A DNA stretch of 64,000 nucleotides from Isoetes taiwanensis (GCA_021234155.1 JAJEKV010000109.1:1355193-1419192), one strand, 5' to 3'; positions 46,050 through 58,300 are shown, counted from the stretch's first letter. Notes: generated from the letters alone by a model not told the origin. Numbers and translations are program-made.

Positions 46050-47140
46050 ATGCCCTCATCCTCTTCCCCGATCGGACCCTTCAGAAATTAAGTTTCCTCC
46101 GCGTTGTGAGTTTTAGGACTGCATGTAAAAAGATCGGGCGTGTTCTTTAGTTTGAATTTAAGGACATGCAATCATTTATGAAAAAGCGGGCTAAGGGTAC
46201 AAAGACGGTCGCCTTTAGCCCGCCAAAACACTATTTCAAATTTAATCACATCAAGGTACTTAGTGAGCGGAGCGTAGTTTATCTTGATCATGGCATTGGC
46301 GACCTTTGAGTTCGAGGGCGCTGCGATCGACCGTAAGTTTACCCGAATGGCGCCGCACGCGTAAGTCGCTAACGCCTTGCATATGTGTGTTTTTCCCCGA
46401 CCGCGGCCCTATTGCAAAGCGCTGATTTGATCGATGAGCACGGAGCTAAGGTAGGAAGCCCGGAGAGGAGCCGCCGCATTACCTGAATCCTACATCGCGC
46501 GCCATGGAACGGGATACGCGAGAATCGCAGCGGACACAAGTATTAGATGCGAATACACTCTTGATGAGACCGGCTACGTAAGAAGCAAAGACTCTAGGTG
46601 AGGCCGCGGATCCGTGATACAAAGGCCCAAGGAAATTACCGCGGAAGAGGTGAGTTTCGTGAGATGCCTATGTTATTTCGCTTGTAGAACATGCCGCCTG
46701 CGTTTTAAATAATGGAACCGGCCGATAAGCTCGACGGATTCATCGTTTCCTTTGTCCAACATTTTTCAGCTTCGAGATGATTTACTCTCCGGGTTGAGAG
46801 ATGCTCGACGAGGAAACAATGGATCGGGGTAAAGAACACAGCCCGCTTTTTTAGTGTATTTTTCTTGGACCTTTTTCTTGGAATGTTGTACATAGATCGG
46901 GCTAGGTCTAAGGCCCGTGAGATGCGGTTCAAATGCATCCTCTTGTAGTTAGTTTAGGGGCCTCCACCCAGTCGGAACCACTCCTCTTCGCAATATTCGA
47001 GGAAGATGGTTCGAAGGAGAGTGGCTCGCATGTGCTAGAGGCACTTGGGACTAAAAAAAGGAGAACGAGAAGTGCGATAGTTGTAGAGAATGCAAGCCTT
47101 GGTCGTAAGGGATTCTCGGCATAGAGAATTGGTCGGAAGG
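46050..47140. other. No confident gene
   Basis: Mixed composition with GC-rich stretches. A 77-codon minus ORF (46705-46938) and a 63-codon plus ORF (46933-47124) show no recognisable motif. Confidence 0.4.
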
Positions 47141-47141
47141 G

Positions 47142-47207
47142 ATTCTCGACTTGCGAAGTCGAGAATGCTTATTTCTCACTACATTCTCGACTCGCAAGTC
47201 GAGAATG
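47142..47207. repeat. Palindrome family, third cluster
   Basis: Two copies 15 bases apart: 47142-47166 has arms ATTCTCGACTT / AAGTCGAGAAT, and 47182-47207 has arms CATTCTCGACT / AGTCGAGAATG, both perfect over 11 bases. Confidence 0.85.
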
Positions 47208-47209
47208 CA

Positions 47210-48230
47210 GACAGCAAGCTCTGTGGTTTCCCTGAAAAAATTATCAGAAAAGACAGCAAAAATATTTGAGATTCATTTCATAATAATTGTTACCTGGCTC
47301 CATGAAGAAATTAAGCCTTGCTTCGAAGAATCCGTTAACCTGCTTAAACAATTGGTTGCACAAAAATCTGAGACACCATTAAGAAGGACAGTTTAATTGA
47401 TAACCAAGTTAAATAGAGGCATCAAAATTTAATCCAAACATAGGTTTTAAAGCATGCAAATTGTAGAGGACATAGTAACATTTATATTGCTTAGTTCTAG
47501 AAATGCTGGGATTTTTTAGAAAAGAATCTATTCTGTGCAGATAAGTTCACTCTGCCTAAAATGCAGAGATAACATCAATTTTAGTCTAAAATCCTGGCCT
47601 ATGAAAAAACCATGCATTAAACTTCTGAAACATGTTTCTATTTACAAGTTCTTCCTTCAACCATGCTATGACAATTAATATATCCTCGATGCCTATACGA
47701 CTGTAATAGAATAGGCTAGGATGGAACGGCCAGGAACCAGATACTTGAACCCGAATTCATATTAATTATACATATACATCAACAAAACGATGCAGATTAT
47801 GAAAGAATAGCAAAAATGAAACCGACTACATCTTACCTCGAGAGCTGCCTCAAGAAATCTGGCCTCTTCAAAATAGGTTCTCCCGCTCTCGAGCCTTCAT
47901 GCCATTCTGTCCCTTCAAAAAAAAAAGGGGGGGCCCTTCCGCCCGTCATCGAATTTCTTTGCATAGGTCGAGACAAAAACAAAAAAAAGTGCTAAAAAGT
48001 CCTACAATTTCGTTTTTTTGCTAAGGTCTAGCATTTTTTCACCCACTTGTTTGTTGCCCTATATGGATCGCGATGGTTGTAGGCTTGACCAACGTCTGGA
48101 GATGGCCAGGAGGCAGATTGATGCTATCTTGGTATCAAGGGAGGCTTCAGTTGCGGAACCGTCGCATGTGAGTGACTGATTCTTGTATTTAGTAGCCTAG
48201 ACGTATGTAAGCTAGGAGAATGAGAAAAAA
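47210..48230. other. AT-rich non-coding interval
   Basis: Nothing recognisable as a gene. A short G-run and A-run (about 47918-47935) is the only feature noted. Confidence 0.5.
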
Positions 48231-48235
48231 TGCAG

Positions 48236-48520
48236 GTGTTTTGGTCAAGGACACGGTCGGCTCCACCTTGAGTGGAGCGGACCAGGTGCGCCGGGTCCAA
48301 ACTCAACTTTGTACCTTTTTGAGTACAAAGTAGATTACAAAATTGAGGTGTCGCGTAGTCAAGATCATATGTCGACTTCACTTTGAGTGGAAGGGACTCT
48401 ATGTATCGGGTCTAAGCGCATTTCCAAACTCTTTATTGCAATAGAAACTTAAAGGTCGTACTCGGGAAAGGGCATGGTTGGCTCCACCTTGAGTTAAGAG
48501 GACCAACTGGGCCCAATGCT
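48236..48520 (+). repeat. Three further tRNA-sized hairpin repeats R5-R7
   Basis: Units at 48236-48306, 48345-48420 and 48452-48520, 17 kb away from R1-R4. R5 keeps GGTCGGCTCCACC / GAGTGGAGCGGACC and GGGTCCAA. R6 is strongly diverged. R7 keeps GGTTGGCTCCACC. Confidence 0.55.
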
Positions 48521-48761
48521 GTTCGTTTTATGCTACCATATGTATATATCGCTAAAGTTCGAACTATTGCGAAGTATATAGTACTCACCTTTTGTAATTG
48601 GCAGAGGGACAAAATAGTTTGCAATTGTAAAAGATGTATGGAGCTGAAGCAGCGAATTAGAACGATTGTTGAAGACCATCTGATAAGATTTGGTACATTT
48701 GAACAACCCACCATATCTGATGCTCGTCATGGATATCAAGTTTGTACAAGGATTATCTGTT

Positions 48762-48790
48762 TTTTTTTCTCTCTCTCTCTCTCTCTATTT
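48762..48790 (+). repeat. T-run and (CT)n microsatellite
   Basis: About nine T followed by about ten CT dinucleotides. Confidence 0.9.
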
Positions 48791-49216
48791 AAGGCATCTA
48801 ACATGTCTAGACCTCATATATAATTAAATTTTGAGAATGTCTAGAATTTACTAGGTCATGTAACAAGCTAGATGAAATAATGCATTCATGATGGAGGATA
48901 TGTGTTTCTTTAAGTCTCTATTTACTTAATATGAAATAATAAATGTAATAAGAGAGAAATATGATGTGGCAAAACCATGCCACAGTAGCACGAAGTTATG
49001 GCGCATCCGGGAGTTAAGGCGGCTGCCAGTTGTGCTACCGCCTGAGATTTGAAGAGCGGATTGAGGTAAGAATTGAATATGCTGAATCATTTATGATATT
49101 GCAGTGGTGGACACTTCCAAAGGCTTGAAGTAATACCTAAAGGGTTTATTGCTGTGTGCTAGCCAGGAATAGCAAATAAGAAAAGGAAAAATAATCAAAA
49201 AAGTAAAAATTAGGCA

Positions 49217-49550
49217 TGGATGGTTTTGTAAATGAAGAAGATGCTGCCATTGCATGGAGGGAGGAATTGGATGCACTCCAATTGAATAGGGAGCTTGAGT
49301 GGTGCACCCTCAATTCAGAAAGTTGTTGTATAAGCATGGATAGGTCTGGAAGAGGAAGGGGATTATAAACGTAGTTATGGAGATGGAAGTGGGAAATTCT
49401 TCAACAGGAGAAATAATGCCTATAATAGAAATAGGCAGAATAACTATAGACAAGGAGGGCAGTAGCCTGATGACTATGTCCCAGAAACTCAGGATGAGGA
49501 AGATTTTACCAGGAGCATGGCGATAATCAGGTATTATATGAATTTATAAG
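49217..49550 (+). pseudogene. Asn/Arg-rich coding remnant
   Basis: Two adjacent frames read MDGFVNEEDAAIAWREELDA (from 49217) and, after a shift near 49350, EEEGDYKRSYGDGSGKFFN then RNNAYNRNRQNNYRQGG, a stop, and DDYVPETQDEEDF. This looks like an exon fragment of an RNA-binding or low-complexity protein with one in-frame stop. No named family. Confidence 0.3.
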
Positions 49551-49625
49551 CATGGCTTTATATGAAAGCATCCGAATTATTATATGAATTTATAAGCATG
49601 GCTTTATATGAAAGCATCCGAATGA
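49534..49625 (+). repeat. Tandem duplication, 46-bp unit
   Basis: Two copies of a unit containing TTATATGAATTTATAAGC and ATGAAAGCATCCGAAT, essentially identical. Confidence 0.9.
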
Positions 49626-49639
49626 TAACACTGAGGTAA

Positions 49640-51480
49640 ACTGAAAATGTTGTCCTAAGGGCATGCTTTCAATATATGATGTTCTCACTTTGAAACAGAT
49701 ATGATTGGAGCACTAGTGGGAGGTTTATGGCTACTAAATAATGAAATGAATTAAATAGGCATGGCAGTGCATATGATTCAAAATATCTACATAGCATTGG
49801 CTGATAGAAACATGGCAGAAAATAGAATTATGAGTACATGGCATATAATGACAACATGAATACTTTATGGGTTGTCATATGGATGGGAGCAGTGCAATGA
49901 TTGTATAATGATGCTTACAAAATTGGCTATAAAGAACCTTAAAATACCACACCCCTTTAGAGAACCATACATCCTTTAGAAAAAACCTCCTTAAAAACTA
50001 CACTTACTTATAAACCACACCTCCATATACTATTGTTTACTTTGGGACTTTGAGTGTTTTGCTTGTTTAAGGAGGATATATTTCATGTTTGGTGTGGAAT
50101 TGAGATAGTCATTTAGCTCCCAATAACAATAATAGGTTGCTTGTTTACTATAATAAGTAGATGCTTACTGTTACTTTAAGCTTTTTTGGCCATATTTTAA
50201 CCTAGTAATAGCAAGTGTGAAGCAAGGTTATTGTCAAAGTTAAATTTGACGATTAAAGTTTCTTAACTATTTCTTATTTACTAGTAGAAATAGTCCACTT
50301 GACCAATTTGTGTTGTTTTTTAGGCCTCAATTATTTTGTGACTCTACAAAGTTAATAACTCAAAAAATCCCTATCCCATTTGGATGTTATATAGAAGATA
50401 TTTCTATCAAGGACTTATATAACCAATTAAACTTATCCCAAAGAAGGTCGGGTATTCCACCTCAAAGTGGGCTATTTGACATGATTATTTGACATGATGC
50501 AAGTGGATGTGAGGACCATTGCAAAAGAGCACTCAAAAATCAATCATTGAATTAAAAGGTCAAGTTTTCCGCAATAAAGTAGTACGTGAAGAAATTGGAA
50601 TTTGAGGATCACCGCCAATTTTCTAAAATAAAACAACGCCCATGGAAAAGATATGTAGCAATAAATTTCCAACATTTGAGTTTGGTATTGTGGGAGGTGC
50701 TTGTAGCAATGGTTTGGGCTAAGATTTCAGTACGACATAGTAGTGGAAATCATATATTTTAAGCAATTTGAGCAGCTTAGTGTTATTTAGTTGTCATGAA
50801 AGGAAACACCACCCTTGCAAAATATTTGTCAATAATTTGTCGATTTATTGAAAACTGTTGGCAAGTTCACCACACATGGAAACTCTACACGCTCCTTTTA
50901 GAGGGAAAAAAATTAATGCAAATGCATGATTGAGCGCCACTGATTTTGGCAGACTTGCAACCACCAAAGTAAAGGCAAAGTAGCCACTGATGTAATGATT
51001 TTTAAGCACATAGGCTTACAAAACAGCGCTCAAATATATCTCTCAACAAAAAACAACTATGTCTTTCAACAAACAAAAAAAACCAGTGCTCAAAATTCCT
51101 ACTTGTGTTCAAGGAACCAAAATCATAGTGAATCAACATGATAAGGATAAGAGTAAAAAGAAAATACCAACATGCGCGAACAGCATCCAGGCCCATGACG
51201 TTTGTAACATTAAAATGCTTTTCAATAGTAACAAGAAGTCAATTGTGTTTGCTGGTGGTGTAAAATGTGGGTGTAGCATGTATATGTGGAATGATGATAA
51301 CACACTATTCACAATAATAGCAACAAAACGCAGCATGTTTTTTTGGAACAGAAGAATTGGACGCATCCACAAAAGATACACAGCTGAAGGTACTGACGTG
51401 GCTTTAGCCTTTGTTCAGAACTTTTTCCATTACAGCATCTAATCCTCGTCAATTAACCATAAAGATGGCATAAAAGAATT
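49640..51480. other. AT-rich non-coding interval
   Basis: No convincing gene. A 60-codon plus ORF at 50310 and a 127-codon plus ORF at 51059-51442 lack recognisable domains. The latter has a biased Lys/Asn composition, as expected of AT-rich DNA. Confidence 0.5.
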
Positions 51481-51481
51481 T

Positions 51482-51702
51482 CCTTATATTATACAACATG
51501 CTCTCTTGATTTCTTTGATGGCTGCATGTCCCATCTGCAAGAATCTCCTTATATTATACAACATGGTCTGTTAATTTCTTTGATGCTTGCATATCATATC
51601 TGCAAGGAGGAGCATGGATGGTTGTTTTTCCTATCTATACACCAAGCTAAATAAGCAGATGAATGGCTTTTGCTCCTATCTATACACCGAGCTAGTAAGC
51701 AA
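51482..51702 (+). repeat. Two small tandem duplications
   Basis: A unit of about 65 bp starting CTTATATTATACAACATG is repeated at 51482 and 51548. A unit with CCTATCTATACACC is repeated at 51629 and 51676. Both are just 3' of DET1. Confidence 0.8.
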
Positions 51703-51775
51703 AATAATTTGCTGAAGTAGGGAACCTCCAGTGAATGAGAATGATCACCAAAAGGTTGGTGTAGACAAAATTCTC

Positions 51776-54700
51776 TCATTTTCTGAAGTGGAAGTTTACA
51801 ATGGGCGGCTGCATATAGTATGATTGCTGTATGGAAATGACAAAAGGGAAAATTGGATGGAACAAAAATGCAACCTTTTTGGTGCGGCCGTCATTAGCAT
51901 GCTCCAGACCTAAGCAATAGGCAACTTAGTTTAGCCGAAAATGAGAATACTTAAGTCATTAACAAGAAAATCTTGCATCATCACATTCAAGAGGATAAGC
52001 CCAAATAAATAAAGAAAAGATGGAAAAGACATCACCAAAGGAGGGGAAGAAAAAGCCAAACCAACAAGAGAAAGTAAAGATCCAAATTGATCGTGTTATT
52101 TGCTACCTAAAATTTCTTGATTGGCTGTACAGTGAACAAATAGCAGGCTAAAATATTAGATGGCAAATCCAATTGAAAAAGCAGGTAGACGGCCGAAAAG
52201 GGTAGTCTAATCCAACCAATCCAAACAGCTATTCCAAATGGAGAATGATTTGCTCATAGGACGCAAAAACTACATAGAAAACCATAAAAGTATAAAGCTT
52301 GTAAGTTACCTGGTTTAATCTTGAACTTCAGCACATTAGGACGTCTTCTAGAAGTGAACTTGATAGGATTCTCTATGCTAGTGATATGACGCTCTAAAGA
52401 AGATACGATCTACAAGGAAAAAAGTAGGCACAACTTGGTTAGCAAACAATAGCTCAACAATCAACTTCCTGAAGATAAATATATTCTTTTAAACATGAAT
52501 CTACACCACAATTATTTTCTCTGCTACTAAACTCTTTGTTGATGCCATACCTTTTCATCAAAATTAAAAAGTGAATGATCGAAATACGCAGATGGGTTTT
52601 GTGATTGTGCATTAAACGGCAATATTGCAAGTGTCCTTCTAATAACCTGCAAATGAGCAGCATCAGTAACAAAGATGAATACAAAGACCTCTGGGTAAAT
52701 TTACCTGTGCATGATTATATATCTTTGCAAGTCTCTGCTTTCGTAGTTGGTCCCGCAAAAAAACATTATTTGAATACGATGTTATATATCGCATCGACTG
52801 TTGGGGTACCCGAAAAAAATCGCAGAAATTTTCATAAAACCGAAGAAACTCTTCAGATGAATTCTGTCAATCACCAAAGATGCAACATGATTTCAACCCT
52901 CAAAATACTTGCATTACAAGAGATTCAAAGTCACAAACCTGCTCAAATTCTAAAATTTCTGTTGTCTCGAAGTTGTAAACCACGAAAAATGATGTCTGCA
53001 CATCTGTATTGCGTGACCCCTAATATAAGGAGAATATAAAACTCAATGACATGATAATACAATATTGTATTCAAAAGATGTAAATCACCTCAGTACTTCC
53101 AAATCTTATTAGCAAATGATGCCGATCCAAAAACTGTACCTATAACAGATAATAAAAGCCCTATTATTTTTTCTCCACACAAATGAGCAAAGTAAAACAA
53201 ACAAAATACCTTTAGCATAATCAGGTCTGCATATTGCTGAAACTGATAATAAAAACGCTTGAGTTGTTGGGCCTTCTGCAAGTCAATGATCAGTACTCGC
53301 AAGTCCCAATAAAACAACCACATAAACATCTGAATATGCCAAGTTAATGAGAATACCGAAATAGGATCTTGTTCCTGATTCCATATGGATTGAAATTTAA
53401 AGGACAACAGACGTTGTTTAATGCCTCCAAGAAGCTTTCCTATCCCATCTGGTTGAGATAATCTTCCTTCACTGGGCTCAACAGCAGCAGAAGCTCCGGA
53501 TATAGTTTCTGTGCTTCGAGGTCTTCCATGACCATTTTCTAATGGGTTTCCAAAATTTCCAGCACTTAAACTTGAATCTCTTTGTTGTAATGCGGTATAC
53601 AGCCTCCTTGTGCTCTCTTCTGAAATATTTATATTTGAATGAGATGTTGATGCATGCTCGGTGCTTCTCACACCATTTGACTGCAAATTCCACCTGCCTA
53701 AGTGCAGGAGGTTGTCTATTGATAATAACATATTCTACTGGCCTTTGTCCCTTCCTTCAAAAATTATAGACCTTCCAGAAATATCTGTCTGGATAACACC
53801 ATTGAATTTGTTATTATTTATATGATTGTTATTCTTTCTTTATTTTATGATCCCACGGCTACAGTGGAAACTAATTGAGGCATGCCTCCCCACCCAAGCT
53901 TATTTTTCTCCTCCTTGCAAATGTATTGTGATGCAATGAATTATCTATAGGCCTATCCACTGAATAGAAGGTCCCACCATCATCATATCTTTCATAACCT
54001 ACAGGGTTGAAAGTGAGATCAGGTGGCACACTTCTTGCAAGTGTCCCATCTCGTCTCCTCCAACGTACACAGCCACTGCTCTAATTTGCTCCATCTGATA
54101 TTTTGGCACACCCTAAACCCATAGTTGCTTCGTCATCATTATGTGGAATGCCTTGATTTCTATCACACGATTCCAAACAGTTCATGGCATTAGGTGACTA
54201 GTCCATATCCCAATGATTAGATAATGCTTTTGCACATTTCCCTTTCTGAAAGGAGACCTGCTCGCTTTGAAACATATCTTCTGCCTAATACACCACAAGA
54301 AACCTTTATAAGCTATATTTACTACTACCTTCTGAACTTTCCATAAAACAATACCTGCAAGTGTGAATTGATTAGGAGTTCGTCATCCTCTCTGCAAAAA
54401 GTTCTTATTGTCCGTACATCTACAAACTTTCCAGACTTCCGTATTTGTAAAATGTATATAGATTGATAACATACTGATAGAATGGCCAATAGGTCTTCAT
54501 ACATAAACACAGCCATATTATGGGCAAGATGAATGAAGTCATTATGGTACACTCTTTCATCTAATATTGTTCCATCAGCAAGCCTGTAACACAGGTACAT
54601 AAAAGACTATCTTAATAGCTCTTCCATATGCTGTCACATATTCAAAATCCTCTAAACCAGTAAGAACAACTGTGAAAACGGAAAAATGCTCCTTCTCCAC

Positions 54701-55475
54701 TACAAACCTGACAAGATGCATAGTGATGCGTTCTATTGATGGTACTCCAGGAACAGCACCATTAGTAGCTGATGCATCAACCCTGCCAGTTGCTGTGGCA
54801 AATATGCCATATGTATTATTTTCGGTTGATAGAAAGAAGTCTTTACATATGAGTTCATTCCCTGAACCTAGACGAATAGAATACAGTTCTGTAAAATAGC
54901 TCTCAAACTTGTTCGCTTTTGAAGGAAGTTCGTCTTGAATATCAGACAGATCCCCTTTCAAGCAATAATTCAACCATTTCAACCGATATATAACAAGAAA
55001 GTAGTTCTGTCGGAAACAAATTAAATACTGTCCATCGCTGGTAAATTTTCGAAATAAAATATCAGAATACTCCACATCATAGACAGTGTGACTTGGAACA
55101 ATGTTTTCATAAAATTGCCGCACACGATTGATCTGCCATTCATATTTACACTTTAGAATCTGGGGAAAATGTACTACAAAACAGAACTTATTTTCCTTGG
55201 CTACAAATATTTCCGTGAATCACTTGCAGACCTTAATTCTAGACTTTTGGGAGAACCTGCTCAAAAGATACTTCCATATCTAATTGCAATCTCGGAGGCT
55301 ATTGCTGCTAAGTAGATTATAACCAGAGTTCCATAATTAAGTCAAGCTAATCAGACTTTAAACCTCCATTATGCAAAATAAATAAAAAGCAAGAACTCAC
55401 CTGAGTGTTGGAAGCTACATTACTGATCTGTCGATTAAAAATCCGATGCAAGATATTCTCACTGCGCTTCAACAT
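51776..55475 (-). CDS. DET1: DET1 homologue, complete, 11 coding exons
   Basis: DET1 works in the nucleus with COP10, DDB1 and DDA1 as part of a CUL4 ubiquitin-ligase adaptor that represses light-induced development. Exons in transcript order: 55475-55401, 55132-54708, 54583-54355, 53680-53357, 53275-53210, 53139-53089, 53019-52939, 52863-52705, 52646-52551, 52409-52310, 51909-51776. All introns are GT-AG, and the joined 1740 nt stay in frame to TGA at 51778-51776, giving 579 residues (Arabidopsis DET1 is about 543). Family blocks: RQFYENIVPSHTVYDVE (about 30-46), GNELICKDFFL, DERVYHNDFIHLAHNM, CREDDELL (about 230), KQRLLSF, VQFLDRHHLLIRFGS (about 374), FFVVYNFETTEI, DHSLFNFDEK and the end VISIQQ..VNFHFRK. 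The Ser-rich exon 4 (108 codons) accounts for much of the extra length. The acceptor of exon 4 is the only uncertain border. Confidence 0.96.
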
Positions 55476-55860
55476 CACTTAATAGAGCTCCGACGGAACA
55501 AAGATTTGCCACGGTTTTGTGAGATGTTGGAAACTGCCATGCCAACAAAAATTAAAGGGAGGGCTGGGGAGCTGGGGAGGAAAAAGGCATGGGGAAAAAC
55601 GGAGCCCAGGAGCTGAATTGAGCTGGGAAGTGCGGGGAAAAGGGGTTAGAGCAAAAATGAGGAGATGGGCGATGGAGAAGTACGGCAGGCAGGGAGGGGA
55701 GGGATTAGGAAGAATGAAGTCACAAAATAGACGGCACTTCGGGCCACAGAGTGGAACTTGGATGGTGTGTGGTGTGGCGCAACGAGCTTCAAAAACAAAG
55801 CCGTTCTTTTTTTGGAAAAACGTCTTTTGGAAAAGCAGAAGGTCTATTTTTTTACGGCGC
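55476..55860 (-). promoter_or_regulatory. DET1 leader/proximal promoter, pyrimidine-rich
   Basis: Immediately upstream of the DET1 start. 55545-55710 is C/T-rich on the minus strand, typical of a plant 5' leader. No clear TATA box was seen in this interval. A 266-codon plus-strand ORF starting at 55519 overlaps it and is rejected. Confidence 0.55.
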
Positions 55861-56149
55861 CACGTGTCCTCTCAACGGAACCTCCCCGGAATCGGACGGA
55901 TAATACCGCATCCCGTGATCAGCCAGGTCCTGGTCCTCCACATTTTTTGTGAAGTGGATAAAGTGGCACATCACTCAATATCTGGAGGCCCTTGGACTGC
56001 CACGTTGCCTCCCGGCTTCGCGGCCCTCGCCCCTCCACATCGCCCGACCCGTTTCATTATCCTGTCCTTGGCTCGGGAAATACCGGGGTTTAATAGCATT
56101 TGTCCTGTCCTCAGGCCGTCACATTTTATCCCCACGTGGATGTCACGTG
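55861..56149 (-). promoter_or_regulatory. Three G-boxes upstream of DET1
   Basis: CACGTG occurs at 55861-55866, 56133-56138 and 56144-56149, about 390-670 bases upstream of the DET1 ATG. G-boxes are binding sites for bZIP and bHLH factors such as HY5 and PIFs. The two distal sites are 5 bases apart, which suits paired binding. The regulatory role is inferred. Confidence 0.5.
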
Positions 56150-56700
56150 ATATCGGACTTCTTTTAGTTTTTCGATGCTCTGTACATTCTTTCTTTACAC
56201 ACCCCCTCACCCTCACTCTATGCTCCTCAATATTATTCAATCTCTTTCAGCAGTACCACATTCTCATTCTCGCACTTCATCTGCAACGTGTTGGCTCATT
56301 GCAGCTTATCTCATCCTAACTGCTAATCAGCTCTTTACCCATTCCTTAACCCTGACATAAAACTTCACTTTACAATTGTGCATAGTTGTGTAAGACACTC
56401 TGCAAGTTGTAGACAGTTCAACCAACAAAAATTTTTAACTCCATGATAAAGATGCTAATGTATCACAATAGAAAACGACAAGGCCATTATTTAATGCAAG
56501 AAAGAAAACCATCCACAATGTGGGATACGTGGAAAGCACCTTATTGAAATCACATGGAGTGTTCATGTTGAATAGACTTATTAGGCAATTAATCATGTTT
56601 AACAATATCGTATCTGGGGGTTGAGATGCGATATGCATGTAAGAACAACTTTAGTCAACGCAATATAGAGAATATATGAGGTGGTGAATGAATATCTAGC
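56150..56700. other. Non-coding interval
   Basis: No gene recognised. Pyrimidine-rich at first, then AT-rich. Confidence 0.5.
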
Positions 56701-56710
56701 ACAATAACAG

Positions 56711-56735
56711 GGGTTTTTTTTTTTTTTTTTTTTTT
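56711..56735. repeat. Long T homopolymer
   Basis: About 25 consecutive T. It could be the poly(A) end of a minus-strand retrosequence, but no retroelement body was recognised beside it. Confidence 0.8.
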
Positions 56736-56828
56736 ATGCGCTTTTTTACTTTAAGGTTTTCATATGATTTCGTGATGTATTCAAATGGATGTACTAATGC
56801 GTACATCTAGAGTGCACCATTTCTGAGC

Positions 56829-57022
56829 CATTGATTTTAGCCTTTTTTTTTTCAATGGTCGACAACCAATGGCTCATAACAAAAGCCATTTTTTTGTGCA
56901 TGTGGTGCATAATGGGCACATGAAGGGCCATTGATTTTAGTCTTTTTTTTTCAATGGTCAACAATCAATGGCTCACAACAAAAGCCCTCTTTTTGTGTGT
57001 GTGGTGCATAATGGGCACATGA
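56829..57022 (+). repeat. Direct repeat, about 100-bp unit
   Basis: Two copies starting CCATTGATTTTAG and containing CAATGGCTCA, AACAAAAGCC, TTTTTGTG and GTGGTGCATAATGGGCACAT, at 56829 and 56929. Confidence 0.85.
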
Positions 57023-57719
57023 AGGGCTTGAAGGGCGCATGTAGTGCAGTTTCCTCGCCGGCAACACATTTCTTATCATAACTTTTGATCCAGAGCTCTG
57101 TTTGAGATGATTTTTATTGCGTTGGAAAGCTCTCTCCGAGATCTTTTTGATAGTGTATGATATAGATATGTTAAACAGCAATTTTTCGGCCGGGTTTGGT
57201 AGGCTTTCACATCCTACTAGCTGATTAATACAGGATTGCGCTATGAGATATTGTTTTATGGCTCATTCCGAATCAAGCTTGCAAACAATTACCATGCATT
57301 TTTAGATTTTGAGGCAGTTATTAAGCAAATTCCAAGGCTTCTAGATCCTTGTGCTAACAAGCAGAAAAGTTTTCCACTTTGGTTTCTCACCACAAGAATC
57401 CATGGAGGCCAAAGGCTGCTGTTAAATTCCAGTTGAAAAATGTTTGTGTATGGGTGTTGCAAACTTTATGACTTTCAGAATAATGGGATCAATCTGCCCT
57501 ATCTTTATGGTAACTTTTACTTATGTTCTATTTGTTTTATTGTGATCAAATTCAAAAGCTACAGGTGATGAAAGCCTCAAATGAATTCTAGTTTTTCTCT
57601 GGTTTGAATTCTAAAATTTTTGTTTGTGCCTCTTTATTTTCTGTCCTTTCACTAATGCATCTCGCATTTGGATCTTAGTCATGACTTATCTGTTGGCCGC
57701 CTAATGTTTAGGGACTAGA

Positions 57720-57970
57720 ATTGGCAAGAAAGCTTGAAATATATATAATTTGGCGTGTTGCAATGAGAAGGTTCACACTTTGCTTAAAGCCGTTTCAAAT
57801 TAAATTCTTATTATCAAGCAAATGCTTAGTTTTATGTAGCTTCACATTCATTGAGTTTAAATGGTTGGACTCAAAGGGCTTAGTGCTAAAGCAAAACACA
57901 TTTGCACTATTGAAACTTCATGTCATTAAGTTTAAATTGTTTGATTCAAAGTTGTTAGTGTTAAAATAAA
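57720..57970 (+). repeat. Degenerate 75-bp direct repeat
   Basis: Two copies built on CTTCA, CATT(G/A)AGTTTAAAT and GA(T/C)TCAAAG, at about 57838 and 57916. An 82-codon ORF spans them and simply reads the repeat. Confidence 0.6.
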
Positions 57971-58182
57971 GCACAAGGATATGCTGGATTCAATCCCCAT
58001 GACATGACCTAACTGTCATCTTCTTAACAAATGTTCTTTATTCCATTGTCTTCTAAATTACTTTAATAACATGTTGACCTTTTTTGAGGCTCCACAATTG
58101 CTATATATCATTTATTGTTGTTATGTTGTCCATCTCCAAGGCCCCGAAGGGGCAAAGAAAAAATTTAGACAACACAAACCAT

Positions 58183-58255
58183 TACATAAAACACTTTTAA
58201 ATTAAAATCCCCCTAAAACCCCCTATGGTTTGGGTGCATATTCACAAGGGGGACG
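58183..58255 (+). repeat. Diverged copy of the 58300 arm
   Basis: Contains AATCCCCCTAAAACCCCCTA and GGGTGCATATTCACA, direct relative of 58301-58376. Confidence 0.8.
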
Positions 58256-58300
58256 TCTCTAAGACCTCGAAGGGGCCAAAAAAAAATTTTTGTAACACAA

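Noticed and set aside
51059-51442. 127-codon plus ORF downstream of DET1
   Set aside because: Lys/Asn-rich composition typical of AT-rich DNA, no domain, overlaps minus ORFs.
55519-56319. 266-codon plus-strand ORF divergent from DET1
   Set aside because: It starts 44 bases from the DET1 ATG on the opposite strand, covers the leader and G-box region, and has a biased Arg/Gly then Leu/Ser composition with no domain. Length alone is not enough.
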